Source of the DNA: Sphingomonas echinoides ATCC 14820
GTDB lineage: Bacteria; Pseudomonadota; Alphaproteobacteria; Sphingomonadales; Sphingomonadaceae
Assembly (NCBI RefSeq): GCF_000241465.1
Contig: NZ_JH584235.1
Location: forward strand, 2,904,529 to 2,968,528
DNA length: 64,000 bases
Direction: 5' to 3'
The position numbers were made by a program, and so were the translations under genes. Below are positions 1 to 8,182 of the stretch, piece by piece (position 1 is the stretch's first letter; each line of letters starts with the position of its first letter). Under the pieces are notes generated by a model. That model saw nothing but the letters and a program-made list of their open reading frames with translations, had not been told where the DNA came from and did not search any database.

Positions 1-325
1 AGCTGACGCGACGCTGCCCCGGACCATTGTCCTGGATGCGCAGGCTGGGGACGAACTTGGCATAATCGGCGATGTTGGTGACACCGGCATTGGTCAAGGT
101 CTGGCCGGTCAGCACGGTGATCGCCAGCGGCGTCTTTTGCAGCGATGTGTCGCGGCGGGTGGCGGTGACGACAATATCCCCATCGGGCGCGTTCTTGTCG
201 GGTGCCGCTGAAGCGGTTGTGGGCGCAGTGGTGCTTTGCGCGCAGGCGGCGCTGGCAAAGGCGGACGAAAGAGCGAAAGCGGCAGTGCAACCAAGCAGCC
301 GAGACGTTACCGAGATGATACGCAT
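1..325 (-). CDS. TonB-dependent receptor, N-terminal part (cut by window edge)
   Basis: Outer-membrane TonB-dependent receptor, presumably for uptake of an unidentified ligand. The frame read on the minus strand from ATG at 325 gives 108 residues with no stop before the window edge. It starts with a signal peptide (MRIISVTSR, hydrophobic core, SAACAQS), then a TonB-box-like stretch (GDIVVTATRRD) and the beginning of the plug domain (QKTPLAITVLTGQTL, then NIADYAKFVPSL). This is the usual N-terminus of the large sphingomonad receptor family. The rest of the barrel lies outside the window, so the substrate cannot be judged. The upstream region is AT-rich and carries a near-perfect palindrome at 413-422. 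Confidence 0.9.
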   Translation of the reverse strand, partial: MRIISVTSRLLGCTAAFALSSAFASAACAQSTTAPTTASAAPDKNAPDGDIVVTATRRDTSLQKTPLAITVLTGQTLTNAGVTNIADYAKFVPSLRIQDNGPGQRRVS

Positions 326-691
326 AAAAGTCCCCTTGTTTGTCGTTGCTCCTCCCTCCTGCGACCTTGCCTCTCCGGGCGTATTTCGACTCGGATCATG
401 ATGCAAAAATAATGTCTAGACAAGAAATTTTATTGCCGAAATTGTAGGCAGAACAATGGATGATTGCTTATTTTTTAGGCAAAGACTTTTATCCTTCTCC
501 AGTGGAGTTGCGGCCCGCCGCACAGGCCGTTCTGCCCCTTCCAGGCGCGCGAATAACGGGGTGATGTCCGGAAAACGGATCGCCGTTCTGTGAGGCCTGA
601 CTCACCGGTTATGGCTTCGGTGCGAGGGAATGGACCATTCCGCCGCTCGTCGCGTTGTGATGGTAGAGACCAGCTTGCGATAGAGTGTTCC
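326..691. other. Divergent intergenic region between receptor and histidine kinase
   Basis: About 365 bases without a convincing gene. The half nearest the receptor (about 400-480) is clearly AT-richer than the surroundings and probably holds the receptor promoter. The half nearest the kinase is GC-rich and contains weak alternative start codons for the kinase (GTG 590, ATG 611). The peptide it would encode does not resemble the start of a sensor kinase. No RNA gene was recognised. Confidence 0.5.
413..422. promoter_or_regulatory. Palindrome TGTCTAGACA, candidate operator of the receptor gene
   Basis: A perfect 10-base palindrome, extending to TTGTCTAGACAT on the minus strand, lies 88 bases upstream of the receptor start in an AT-rich stretch. 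The shape resembles operators of GntR-type regulators, but no regulator gene is adjacent, so the assignment is an inference. Confidence 0.3.
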
Positions 692-3304
692 GTGACGACC
701 CATGACAAGGCGGATGTGACCGCGCCCGGCGACCGCGTCGCCAATACCCTTTCTCCAATGAGCGCGGATGCTCAGCGCATTGCCGCGGAGGTGACCGGGA
801 CGGACCTTGGTACCGATCCTTTCGTCGCGGCGGTGCGCGCGACGCGCATGCCGATGATCATCACCAATCCGCGCCTGCCCGATAATCCGGTGGTGTTCGC
901 CAACAACGCCTTTTGTCGTTTGAGCGGCTATCCCCGCGACGAGATTCTCGGACGCAATTGTCGCTTCCTGCAAGGCCCAAAAAGCAATCCAGCAACGGTG
1001 CGGCGCATTCGCGAGGCGGTCGAGCGGGTCGAGCCGCTCGAGATCGACATTCTCAACCACCGCAAGGACGGCGAGACCTTCTGGAACCGGCTGCTGATGG
1101 CCCCGGTGTTCGATACCGAGGGCGTGCTGGCCTATTTCTTCGCCAGCCAGGTCGATGTCACGATCGAGCGCGAGCGGTTGAAGGGGCTGGAGGACGATAA
1201 CGCCTCGCTAATGGCCGAATTGACCGACCGGCTGCGGCTGCAGGAAGAGCATGAGCGCGAACTCGCCTTTACGCTCCGGGCGGCACGGTTCGGCACGTGG
1301 AGCCTCGACATTGCCAGCAAGCGCCTGACCGCGTCGGAAACCTGCAAGGAGATTTTCGGACTGCGCGGTGATCAGCCCTTCACCTACCAGGATCGGCTGG
1401 AGGCGATCCATCCCGACGACCGCGGCAAAAGCGTGGCCGAGGTCGAGCGCTGCATCGCGGAGGGCAATGACTATGACATCGTCTACCGCATTCATCGGTC
1501 GGATGGTGAATTGCGCTGGCTGGCCTCGCGCGGGCAGCCGTTCTTTGATGCGCAGGGCCGCGCGTTGCGGATCGCGGGGGTGTCGACCGATATCACCGAT
1601 CAACGCCGTGCCGAGCGCATGCGATCGGCGCTGGTCGATCTGTCCGATGTGTTCCGCGATACCGAAGAGCCGGACGATATTTCCTTTGCCGCGGCGGCGA
1701 TCATTGGGCGCACGCTCGATGTCAGCCGGGCTGGGTATGGCGAGGTCGATACGCGCGCCGAGACGATCACGATCGCGCGCGACTGGAATGCGCCGGGGGT
1801 GAAAACGCTGGCCGGGGTGCTGCAGTTTCGCGACTATGGCAGCTATATCGACGATCTGAAACGCGGGGAAACCGTGATCGTCGAGGATGCGCGTACCGAC
1901 CCGCGCACCGCCGAAACCGCCGCGCAGCTGGAGGGGATTTCGGCGCGGGCCTTCGTCAACATGCCGCTGACCGAACATGGCGGCCTGGTGGCGTTGCTCT
2001 ACCTCAATCACGCGACCCGGCGGACATGGCATGCGGATGAGATCGCGTTTATGCGCGAGGTGGCCGAGCGGACCCGCATCGCGACCGAGCGTCGTCGCGC
2101 CGAGCAGGAACTGGCGCTGCTCGCCGCCTCGCTCGAACAGCAAGTCGCCGAGCGGACCAGCGCGCTGCAGACCGCCGAGGACGCGCTGCGCCAATCGCAG
2201 AAGATGGAAGCGGTCGGGCAATTGACGGGCGGTGTGGCGCACGATTTCAACAATCTGTTGACCGTCATCCAATCGGCGACCGATTTGCTGAAGCGCCCCG
2301 GCCTAAGCGACGAGCGGCGAGAGCGCTATATCGATGCCATTTCCGATACCGCCGAACGCGCCGCCAAATTGACCGGGCAGTTGCTGGCCTTTGCGCGGCG
2401 GCAGGCGTTGAAGCCGGAGGTGATCGATGTCGGGCAAAGCCTGTATGTGATTTCCGACATGCTGCGCACGCTGACCGGATCGCGCATCGATATTACGATC
2501 GACGTGCCCGACAGCCCGTGTTTCACCAATGTCGACCCCAGCCAGCTTGACACCGCGCTGGTCAACATGGCGGTCAATGCGCGCGATGCGATGAACGGTG
2601 CCGGGCATATCGATATTGCGGTGCGCGCGGTGCCGGGCATTCCGGCGGTGCGCGCGCATCCGGCGGTTGCGGGACGCTATGTCGCGATCTCGATCCGCGA
2701 CAGCGGGACCGGCATCGAGTCCGACCAGATCGAGCGCATCTTCGAGCCGTTTTTCACGACCAAGAGCGTCGGACAAGGGACCGGGCTCGGGCTGAGCCAG
2801 GTGTTCGGCTTTGCCAAACAATCGGGCGGCGATATCACGGTCGAGAGCAGCCCGGGCGAGGGGGCAACCTTCACGCTCTATCTGCCACAGGCCGACGCGC
2901 CGAAGGTACGCACGACCGATGCGCCGGTCGAAGGCGTTGCCGATGGCCATGGCGCGTGCGTGCTGGTGGTGGAGGACAATATCGAAGTGGGCACGTTCAC
3001 CACCCAGTCGCTGGCCGAGCTTGGCTATGTCACGGTGTGGGCCGCCAATGCCCAGGAAGCGCTCGCGGAGCTGGAGCACGATGCCGCACGCTTTGACGTG
3101 GTCTTTTCGGACGTGGTGATGCCCGGAATGAACGGCGTGGCCCTGGCCAAGCTGATCCGGCAGGAATATCCCGATCTGCCCGTGGTGCTGACCTCCGGCT
3201 ATAGCAGCGTGCTGGTCGAAAGCGTGCCCGATGGCTTTGAGCTGCTGCACAAACCCTATTCGGTCGAACAACTCTCGCGCATGTTGCACAAGACGCTTCG
3301 ATGA
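692..3304 (+). CDS. LOV-PAS-GAF hybrid histidine kinase with C-terminal receiver
   Basis: Probable blue-light-sensing hybrid histidine kinase, cytoplasmic (no membrane segment seen). Numbering from GTG 692 (870 aa): a LOV domain at about 44-156 with the photo-adduct motif GRNCRFLQG (Cys90) and the downstream NHRKDGETFWN and FASQVDVT elements; a PAS domain at about 186-304; a GAF-like domain at about 309-463; a coiled linker; HisKA with the phospho-acceptor in GGVAHDFNN (His517); HATPase at about 605-730; and a receiver at about 756-868 with acceptor Asp807 in FSDVVMPGMNG. The start is uncertain: GTG 590, ATG 611 and ATG 758 are in frame and none has a strong SD. No separate response regulator is adjacent, so output through the attached receiver or a distant phosphotransfer partner is likely. 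Confidence 0.88.
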   Translation: MTTHDKADVTAPGDRVANTLSPMSADAQRIAAEVTGTDLGTDPFVAAVRATRMPMIITNPRLPDNPVVFANNAFCRLSGYPRDEILGRNCRFLQGPKSNPATVRRIREAVERVEPLEIDILNHRKDGETFWNRLLMAPVFDTEGVLAYFFASQVDVTIERERLKGLEDDNASLMAELTDRLRLQEEHERELAFTLRAARFGTWSLDIASKRLTASETCKEIFGLRGDQPFTYQDRLEAIHPDDRGKSVAEVERCIAEGNDYDIVYRIHRSDGELRWLASRGQPFFDAQGRALRIAGVSTDITDQRRAERMRSALVDLSDVFRDTEEPDDISFAAAAIIGRTLDVSRAGYGEVDTRAETITIARDWNAPGVKTLAGVLQFRDYGSYIDDLKRGETVIVEDARTDPRTAETAAQLEGISARAFVNMPLTEHGGLVALLYLNHATRRTWHADEIAFMREVAERTRIATERRRAEQELALLAASLEQQVAERTSALQTAEDALRQSQKMEAVGQLTGGVAHDFNNLLTVIQSATDLLKRPGLSDERRERYIDAISDTAERAAKLTGQLLAFARRQALKPEVIDVGQSLYVISDMLRTLTGSRIDITIDVPDSPCFTNVDPSQLDTALVNMAVNARDAMNGAGHIDIAVRAVPGIPAVRAHPAVAGRYVAISIRDSGTGIESDQIERIFEPFFTTKSVGQGTGLGLSQVFGFAKQSGGDITVESSPGEGATFTLYLPQADAPKVRTTDAPVEGVADGHGACVLVVEDNIEVGTFTTQSLAELGYVTVWAANAQEALAELEHDAARFDVVFSDVVMPGMNGVALAKLIRQEYPDLPVVLTSGYSSVLVESVPDGFELLHKPYSVEQLSRMLHKTLR

Positions 3305-3353
3305 GGGCGTATGTGGGGCGGTGTTAGCCGTTAGGTAAATGCAGTACTTTTAC

Positions 3354-3402
3354 CCATTCGTTTCGAGGGACGCTATTTATCGACTTCGTTCGAAACGAAC
3401 GG
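3354..3402. repeat. Degenerate palindromic repeat between convergent genes
   Basis: Inverted repeat with arms at 3354-3366 (ccattcgtttcga) and 3390-3402 (tcgaaacgaacgg), one mismatch. The arms share the CGTTCGTTTCGA core of the perfect repeat at 40454-40531, so this is a decayed member of the same family. Both copies sit between convergent 3' ends, where the hairpin could act as a bidirectional terminator. Confidence 0.6.
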
Positions 3403-3410
3403 TTGGGATG

Positions 3411-4409
3411 CTAATCGTCCTCATCCTCAAAGCCCAGCAACGCCAGCGCGCGCGCCTTGATCTGGTGCGTCTGGCACCAATGCACCAGCGCATCCTCGCG
3501 GCCATGCGTGACCCACACTTCGCGCGGGGCGATTTCGGTGAGGGTGTCGGTCAATTCGTCCCAATCGGCATGATCGGACAGGATCAGCGGCAGTTCCACG
3601 CCGCGCTGCACCGCGCGCTGGCGCACGCGCATCCAGCCGCTCGCCATCGCGGTGATCGGATCGGGCAGCCGGCGCGACCAGCGATCGGCCAGCGCACCGG
3701 GCGGGGCGAGCACAATATGGCCCATCATCTCGGCCTTGCTCGCGGTGGTGGCGGGACGCAGTTCGCCGAGCGCCACGCCGTGGTCTTCATACAGCGCGCA
3801 CAGCCGTTCGAGCGCGCCGTGAATGTAGATCGGCGCATCATGCCCGCGTGCGCGCAATTCGGCGATGACGCGCTGCGCCTTGCCCAGCGCATAGGCCCCG
3901 ACCAGCACGCAGCGCGTCGGATTAGCGTGCAGCGCGCTGGTCAATTTGTCGATTTCGTCGCCGGTATCGGGATGGCGGAAGACGGGCAGGCCGAAGGTCG
4001 CCTCGGTGATGAACACGTCGCAGGGGACGGGCTCGAACGGCGCGCAAGTGGGGTCGGCGCGGCGTTTGTAATCGCCCGAGACGACGATGCGTTCGCCGCG
4101 ATATTCGAGCAGGATCTGCGCCGATCCCAGCACGTGCCCGGCGGGGACGAAGGTGGCGGTGACATCGCCGAAACTTTGGCTTTGCCCATAAGCGATCGGA
4201 TGCCCGGCTTGCGGGCCATAGCGCGTTTCCATGATCGCGAGCGTCTCGGGCGTCGCCCACACCGCGCCGTGGCCGCCGCGCGCATGATCGGCATGGCCAT
4301 GCGTCACCAGCGCCATCGGCGACGGGCGCGCCGAATCGACCCACAGGTCGGCGGGTTTTACATAGAGACCGTGCGGGTGCGGTTCGACCCAGTCGCCGAG
4401 CTTTGCCAT
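3411..4409 (-). CDS. Ligase-associated DNA exonuclease (MBL fold)
   Basis: Metallo-beta-lactamase-fold nuclease of the ligase-associated type (TIGR04122 as I recall), 332 aa, thought to work in DNA end processing with an Lhr-like helicase and an ATP-dependent ligase. The metal-binding HGHADH motif is at residues 37-42, followed by downstream metallo-lactamase motifs (GHVLGSAQ, VSGDYKRR). The start MAKLGDWVEPHPHGLYV is typical of the family. Its functional partner, the DEXH helicase, starts divergently about 290 bases away, so the two are not co-transcribed. No ATP-dependent DNA ligase gene is present in this locus, which is unusual for the module. Confidence 0.88.
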   Translation of the reverse strand: MAKLGDWVEPHPHGLYVKPADLWVDSARPSPMALVTHGHADHARGGHGAVWATPETLAIMETRYGPQAGHPIAYGQSQSFGDVTATFVPAGHVLGSAQILLEYRGERIVVSGDYKRRADPTCAPFEPVPCDVFITEATFGLPVFRHPDTGDEIDKLTSALHANPTRCVLVGAYALGKAQRVIAELRARGHDAPIYIHGALERLCALYEDHGVALGELRPATTASKAEMMGHIVLAPPGALADRWSRRLPDPITAMASGWMRVRQRAVQRGVELPLILSDHADWDELTDTLTEIAPREVWVTHGREDALVHWCQTHQIKARALALLGFEDEDD

Positions 4410-4483
4410 CGTGCCTATATGGGCGGGATGGCCGATGGTTCCCAGCTTGGAGATTGTTTTCCGATCTCCCTCTCCCTTATCTC

Positions 4484-4502
4484 CCTCTCCCCCTGGGAGA
4501 GG
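4484..4502. repeat. Short perfect hairpin CCTCTCCC/GGGAGAGG
   Basis: Arms at 4484-4491 and 4495-4502 with a 3-base loop. It is the first of several palindromes packed between the exonuclease and helicase genes. Similar C/T-rich and G/A-rich units recur at 4661-4681 and around 47683-47766. Confidence 0.7.
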
Positions 4503-4503
4503 A

Positions 4504-4565
4504 GTTTCGGGTCGGTCGTGCCCCCGGCACGACCTGAACAGCGCGGGGCGCTGTTCACCCGAAAC
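4504..4565. repeat. Three-way-junction palindrome element
   Basis: Three perfect 9-base stems are nested. The outer stem pairs 4504-4512 (gtttcgggt) with 4557-4565 (acccgaaac). It encloses hairpin 1 (4514-4522 with 4526-4534, loop ccc) and hairpin 2 (4536-4544 with 4548-4556, loop ggg). The two loops are complementary to each other. The arrangement predicts a branched RNA or a DNA cruciform. No coding sequence covers it. It is probably a mobile or repetitive palindromic unit of the genus. Confidence 0.75.
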
Positions 4566-4586
4566 TGGGCCCGCGCCGCAGGCGTG

Positions 4587-4642
4587 GGAAGGGTGAGGGT
4601 GATGAGTTTCGCCGGTGTGCGCCCTATCACCCTCACCCTTCC
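4587..4642. repeat. 17-base perfect inverted repeat
   Basis: Arms at 4587-4603 (ggaagggtgagggtgat) and 4626-4642 (atcaccctcacccttcc) separated by 22 bases. It lies directly upstream of the helicase start and belongs to the same palindrome cluster as the neighbouring elements. Confidence 0.8.
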
Positions 4643-4660
4643 GCCGCTTTGCGGCTCCCT

Positions 4661-4681
4661 CCCTCTCCCAAAGGGAGAGGG
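4661..4681. repeat. Hairpin CCCTCTCCC-aaa-GGGAGAGGG just before the helicase start
   Basis: Arms at 4661-4669 and 4673-4681, perfect. It ends 16 bases before the proposed TTG start at 4697, so in mRNA it could affect translation initiation of the helicase. Confidence 0.75.
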
Positions 4682-4696
4682 ATTTGGGGGCACGGT

Positions 4697-7108
4697 TTGA
4701 CTGCTCCGCTTCCCCCCGCCATCACCGAATGGTTCGCCGCCAAGGGCTGGGTGCCGCGCGCGCATCAGCTGGCGATGCTGGATGTCGCACGCACGGGGGA
4801 TCATGGCTTGCTCGTCGCCACCACCGGTGCGGGCAAGACGCTCGCGGGGTTTTTGCCGACGCTCGCCGATCTGGTCGCGGCCCCGAGCGAGGGACTGCAC
4901 ACGCTCTATGTCTCGCCGCTAAAGGCGTTGGCGGTCGATGTGCAGCGCAACCTGCTCACCCCGATCGCCGAGATGGGGCTCGATATCCGGGTCGAGACCC
5001 GCACTGGCGACACGCCCTCTGACCGCAAGGCGCGGCAGCGCATCCGCCCGCCGCAGATCCTGCTGACCACGCCCGAATCGCTCAGCCTGTTGCTCAGCTA
5101 TCCCGATAGCAGCCTGATGTTCGAAGGGCTGAAGACGATCGTGGTCGATGAAGTCCACGCCTTTGCCACCGGCAAGCGCGGCGATTTGCTGAGCCTGTGC
5201 ATGGCGCGGCTGCAACGCCTCGCGCCCGGTCTGCGGCGCGTCGCGCTGTCGGCGACGGTGGCCGATCCCGATGCCTATCGCGCCTGGCTCGCGCCCGATG
5301 GCGATATCGATGCGGTGCGGCTGGTGCGGGGGGCGGCGGGCGCGCCGCCCAATGTCACGATCCTGCTGCCGCAGGGGCGGGTGCCATGGTCGGGCCATTC
5401 GGGGCGCTATGCCGCCGAACAGGTGATCGCCGAGATCGAGACGCACAAGACGACGATCGTGTTCTGCAACACGCGCGCGCTCGCCGAATTGATCTTCCAG
5501 GATCTGTGGAAGGTCAATGCGATGAACTTGCCGCTTGGCGTGCATCACGGCTCGCTCAGCCTGGAGGCGCGGCGCAAGGTCGAGGGCGCGATGGCCGATG
5601 GGCGGTTGCGCGGGCTGGTGGCGACGTCGTCGCTCGACCTGGGGGTCGATTGGGGCGATGTCGATTGCGTGATCCAGATGGGCGCGCCCAAGGGATCGTC
5701 GCGGCTGTTGCAGCGCATCGGGCGTTCCAACCACCGGCTCGACGAACCGTCCGAGGCGATCGTCGTGCCCGGCAATCGCTTCGAATATCTCGAGGCGCGT
5801 GCGGCGCTGGATGCGATCGAGGCGGGCGAACTGGATGCCGATGTGTTCCGCATGGGCGCGCTCGACGTGCTGGCGCAACATGTCATGGCGTGCGCCTGTG
5901 CCGCGCCGTTCCGCGAAGAGGCGCTGCTCGACGAAGTGCGCTCGGCCTTGCCCTACTCCGCGCTGACGGCGGACACGTTCGCGCAAGTGCTCGGCTTCGT
6001 GCGCGACGGGGGCTATGCGCTGAAGGCCTATGACAAGTTCAGGCGGCTGACGCAGGACCCGGACGGAAGCTGGCGCGTCAGCCATCCGCGCTTCATCGCG
6101 CAGCACCGCTTGAACGCCGGGATCATCGTCGAGGCGACGATGCTGAGCGTGCGCTTCGGCAATGGCCGCACGCTGGGGCGCGTGGAGGAGGGGTTCGCCG
6201 CGACGCTGTCGCCGCGCGACACCTTCTTCTTTGCCGGGCTGAGCCTGGAGGTCGAGCGGATCGATACCGAGGCGGTGGTGGTGCGCGCGACCTCGCGCCC
6301 GGCGCGCATCCCGAGCTATGGCGGCGCGCGGATGCCGCTGTCGACCAATCTCGCCGAGCGCGTGCGCGGGTTTCTGGCGAGCCCGGCGCAGTGGCACCGC
6401 TTCCCCGACGATGTGCGCGAATGGCTGGAGGTGCAGCAGCAACGCTCGGTGCTGCCGCGACCGGGGCAATTGCTGGTCGAAACCTTTCCGCGCGAGGGGC
6501 GGCATTATCTGGTTGCGTACAGTTTCGAAGGCTGGAATGCGCATCAGTCGCTGGGGATGCTGATCACGCGGCGGATGGAGACGCAGGGGCTGAAGCCGAT
6601 CGGCTTCGTCGCCAATGATTATGCGCTGGCGTGCTTCGGGCTTGAGTCCGTCACCGATCCGGCGGCGTTGTTCTCGCGCGATATCCTGGAGGATGAATTC
6701 GTCGACTGGGTGCAGCAATCCTCGCTCCTGAAGCGCGCGTTTCGCGAGGTCGCGGTGATTGGCGGGCTGGTCGAGCGGCAGATTCCGGGCAAGCGCAAGA
6801 CCGGCAAGCAAGTCAGCTTCTCGACCGATCTGATCTATGACGTGCTGCGCAAATATGAGCCCGGCCATTTGTTGTTGCAGGCGGCCTGGGCCGATGCGCG
6901 TGCGCGGATGACCGATGTCGGGCGCCTGGCCGATCTGCTCGACCGCGCACAGGACACGATGCTGCACGTGCCGTTGGAGCGGATTTCGCCGCTCGCGGTG
7001 CCGGTGCTGACGCTGATCGGGCGCGAGCATATCGCGCAGGGGCTGGCCGACGATGCGCTGTTGATGGAAGCCGAAGTGCTGGCGGCGGAGGCGATGCGGC
7101 TCGATTGA
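4697..7108 (+). CDS. Ligase-associated DEXH-box helicase (Lhr-like)
   Basis: Large superfamily 2 helicase of the ligase-associated Lhr type, 803 aa from TTG 4697. Walker A ATTGAGKT at residues 41-48, DEVH box in VVDEVHAF, motif III SAT, motif VI in LLQRIGRSNHR, then the long winged-helix/Lhr C-terminal half. I prefer TTG 4697 because the family typically begins with a PPAI..WFAAKGW-like segment and the upstream in-frame ATG (4649) lies inside the palindromic repeat. A G-rich run at 4686-4690 could be its SD. It pairs functionally with the divergent MBL exonuclease. The usual downstream phosphoesterase gene is not next door. Confidence 0.9.
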   Translation: MTAPLPPAITEWFAAKGWVPRAHQLAMLDVARTGDHGLLVATTGAGKTLAGFLPTLADLVAAPSEGLHTLYVSPLKALAVDVQRNLLTPIAEMGLDIRVETRTGDTPSDRKARQRIRPPQILLTTPESLSLLLSYPDSSLMFEGLKTIVVDEVHAFATGKRGDLLSLCMARLQRLAPGLRRVALSATVADPDAYRAWLAPDGDIDAVRLVRGAAGAPPNVTILLPQGRVPWSGHSGRYAAEQVIAEIETHKTTIVFCNTRALAELIFQDLWKVNAMNLPLGVHHGSLSLEARRKVEGAMADGRLRGLVATSSLDLGVDWGDVDCVIQMGAPKGSSRLLQRIGRSNHRLDEPSEAIVVPGNRFEYLEARAALDAIEAGELDADVFRMGALDVLAQHVMACACAAPFREEALLDEVRSALPYSALTADTFAQVLGFVRDGGYALKAYDKFRRLTQDPDGSWRVSHPRFIAQHRLNAGIIVEATMLSVRFGNGRTLGRVEEGFAATLSPRDTFFFAGLSLEVERIDTEAVVVRATSRPARIPSYGGARMPLSTNLAERVRGFLASPAQWHRFPDDVREWLEVQQQRSVLPRPGQLLVETFPREGRHYLVAYSFEGWNAHQSLGMLITRRMETQGLKPIGFVANDYALACFGLESVTDPAALFSRDILEDEFVDWVQQSSLLKRAFREVAVIGGLVERQIPGKRKTGKQVSFSTDLIYDVLRKYEPGHLLLQAAWADARARMTDVGRLADLLDRAQDTMLHVPLERISPLAVPVLTLIGREHIAQGLADDALLMEAEVLAAEAMRLD

Positions 7109-7150
7109 TCGGGCTTGTTACGGGCCGGATGCGGGCGTAGCTTTGTGCAA

Positions 7151-8122
7151 ATGGCCCCGGCGCTCCTCTTGATCGTGCCGTTGGCAACGGTGCTTGCCGC
7201 CGCGCCGCCCCAGACCCGCGTGCCACCCCCGCCGCCTGCTGCGACGCAGCAAGAGGCACCGGGTGCGACCGCCGACGCGCTTGGCTTTACCGATGATGGG
7301 CTGCGCCTGTCGGTGCCGGTGATGATCGGCCAGAACGGCCCGTTTCGCTTCATTGTCGATACCGGTGCCGAACGCACCGTCATCGCGCGCGACCTCGCGA
7401 CGACGCTGGCTCTGGCACCGGGCAAGCGCGTTCGCATCAGCGCGATGGCGGGTTCGACCGGGGCAGACACTTATGTGCTGCCCGAAATCAGCATCGGTGC
7501 GGAGACGCTGGCCGAGGGCGTGCGGCTGCGCGGATCGGGGATTGAGGCCCCGGCGCTGCTCGCGGGAAATCTGGGCGGGCAGGGGCTGGTCGGGATCGAT
7601 ACGCTGCAGGGCCGTGCGGTCACGATCGATTTTGCCGCGCGTACGATGACGGTGGTGCCGGCGACCAAGCGCACCAAGCGCGAGGTGTTCGGCCCGGGCG
7701 ACATCGTGGTCCGTGCGCGCAATCGCGCGGGCCAGCTCGTCGTCACCGATGCCAACTATGAGGGGCATAAGGTGCGGGTGGTGATCGATACCGGCGCAGT
7801 CGTCAGCATGGGCAATCTCGCGTTGAAGCGACTGGTCGGGGATGATCTGGCGCAAGCGCAACCGATGACCTTGCTCAGCGTAACCGGCGGCAAGCTTGAG
7901 ACGCAGTTTGGGCTGGTCCCGCGTTTCGCGATCGGCGACACCGGCTTTGCCAATTTGCCGGTCGCCTTTTCGGATGCGGCACCCTTTGCCCGGCTTGGGC
8001 TGACCGCACGCCCGGCGCTGTTCCTCGGCATGGATGCGCTGCGCCTGTTCGGGCAGGTGCGGATCGATTTCGCCAATCACGAACTGCGCTTCGCCAAACC
8101 AAAGCGTGCCGCGACGCGCTAA
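7151..8122 (+). CDS. Retropepsin-like aspartic protease, exported
   Basis: 323 aa. Signal peptide at the N-terminus (MAPALLLIVPLATVLAAA), then two aspartic protease half-sites: FIVDTGAERTVIA in the first domain and VVIDTGAVVSMGN in the second, each with the DTGA catalytic signature. Two lobes in one chain suggest a pseudo-dimeric periplasmic enzyme. Bacterial members of this family are poorly characterised and the substrate is unknown. I chose ATG 7151 because it directly precedes the signal peptide; an upstream TTG at 7115 would add a non-signal extension. Its neighbours, a helicase and an M20 hydrolase, give no functional hint. Confidence 0.82.
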   Translation: MAPALLLIVPLATVLAAAPPQTRVPPPPPAATQQEAPGATADALGFTDDGLRLSVPVMIGQNGPFRFIVDTGAERTVIARDLATTLALAPGKRVRISAMAGSTGADTYVLPEISIGAETLAEGVRLRGSGIEAPALLAGNLGGQGLVGIDTLQGRAVTIDFAARTMTVVPATKRTKREVFGPGDIVVRARNRAGQLVVTDANYEGHKVRVVIDTGAVVSMGNLALKRLVGDDLAQAQPMTLLSVTGGKLETQFGLVPRFAIGDTGFANLPVAFSDAAPFARLGLTARPALFLGMDALRLFGQVRIDFANHELRFAKPKRAATR

Positions 8123-8182
8123 CGGTTGCGTTACGCCCAAGCTGCGTTAGCCTCCTCCCGACATACTTTTGGGGGCTTTGCC

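Noticed and set aside
4504..4565. tRNA-like cloverleaf
   Set aside because: Stems are all 9 bases with 3-base loops; no T-loop, anticodon loop or CCA-type end.
4919..7030. Very long open frame antisense to the helicase gene
   Set aside because: Low-complexity, Arg/His/Gln-rich translation typical of GC-rich antisense frames; the sense strand has all helicase motifs.
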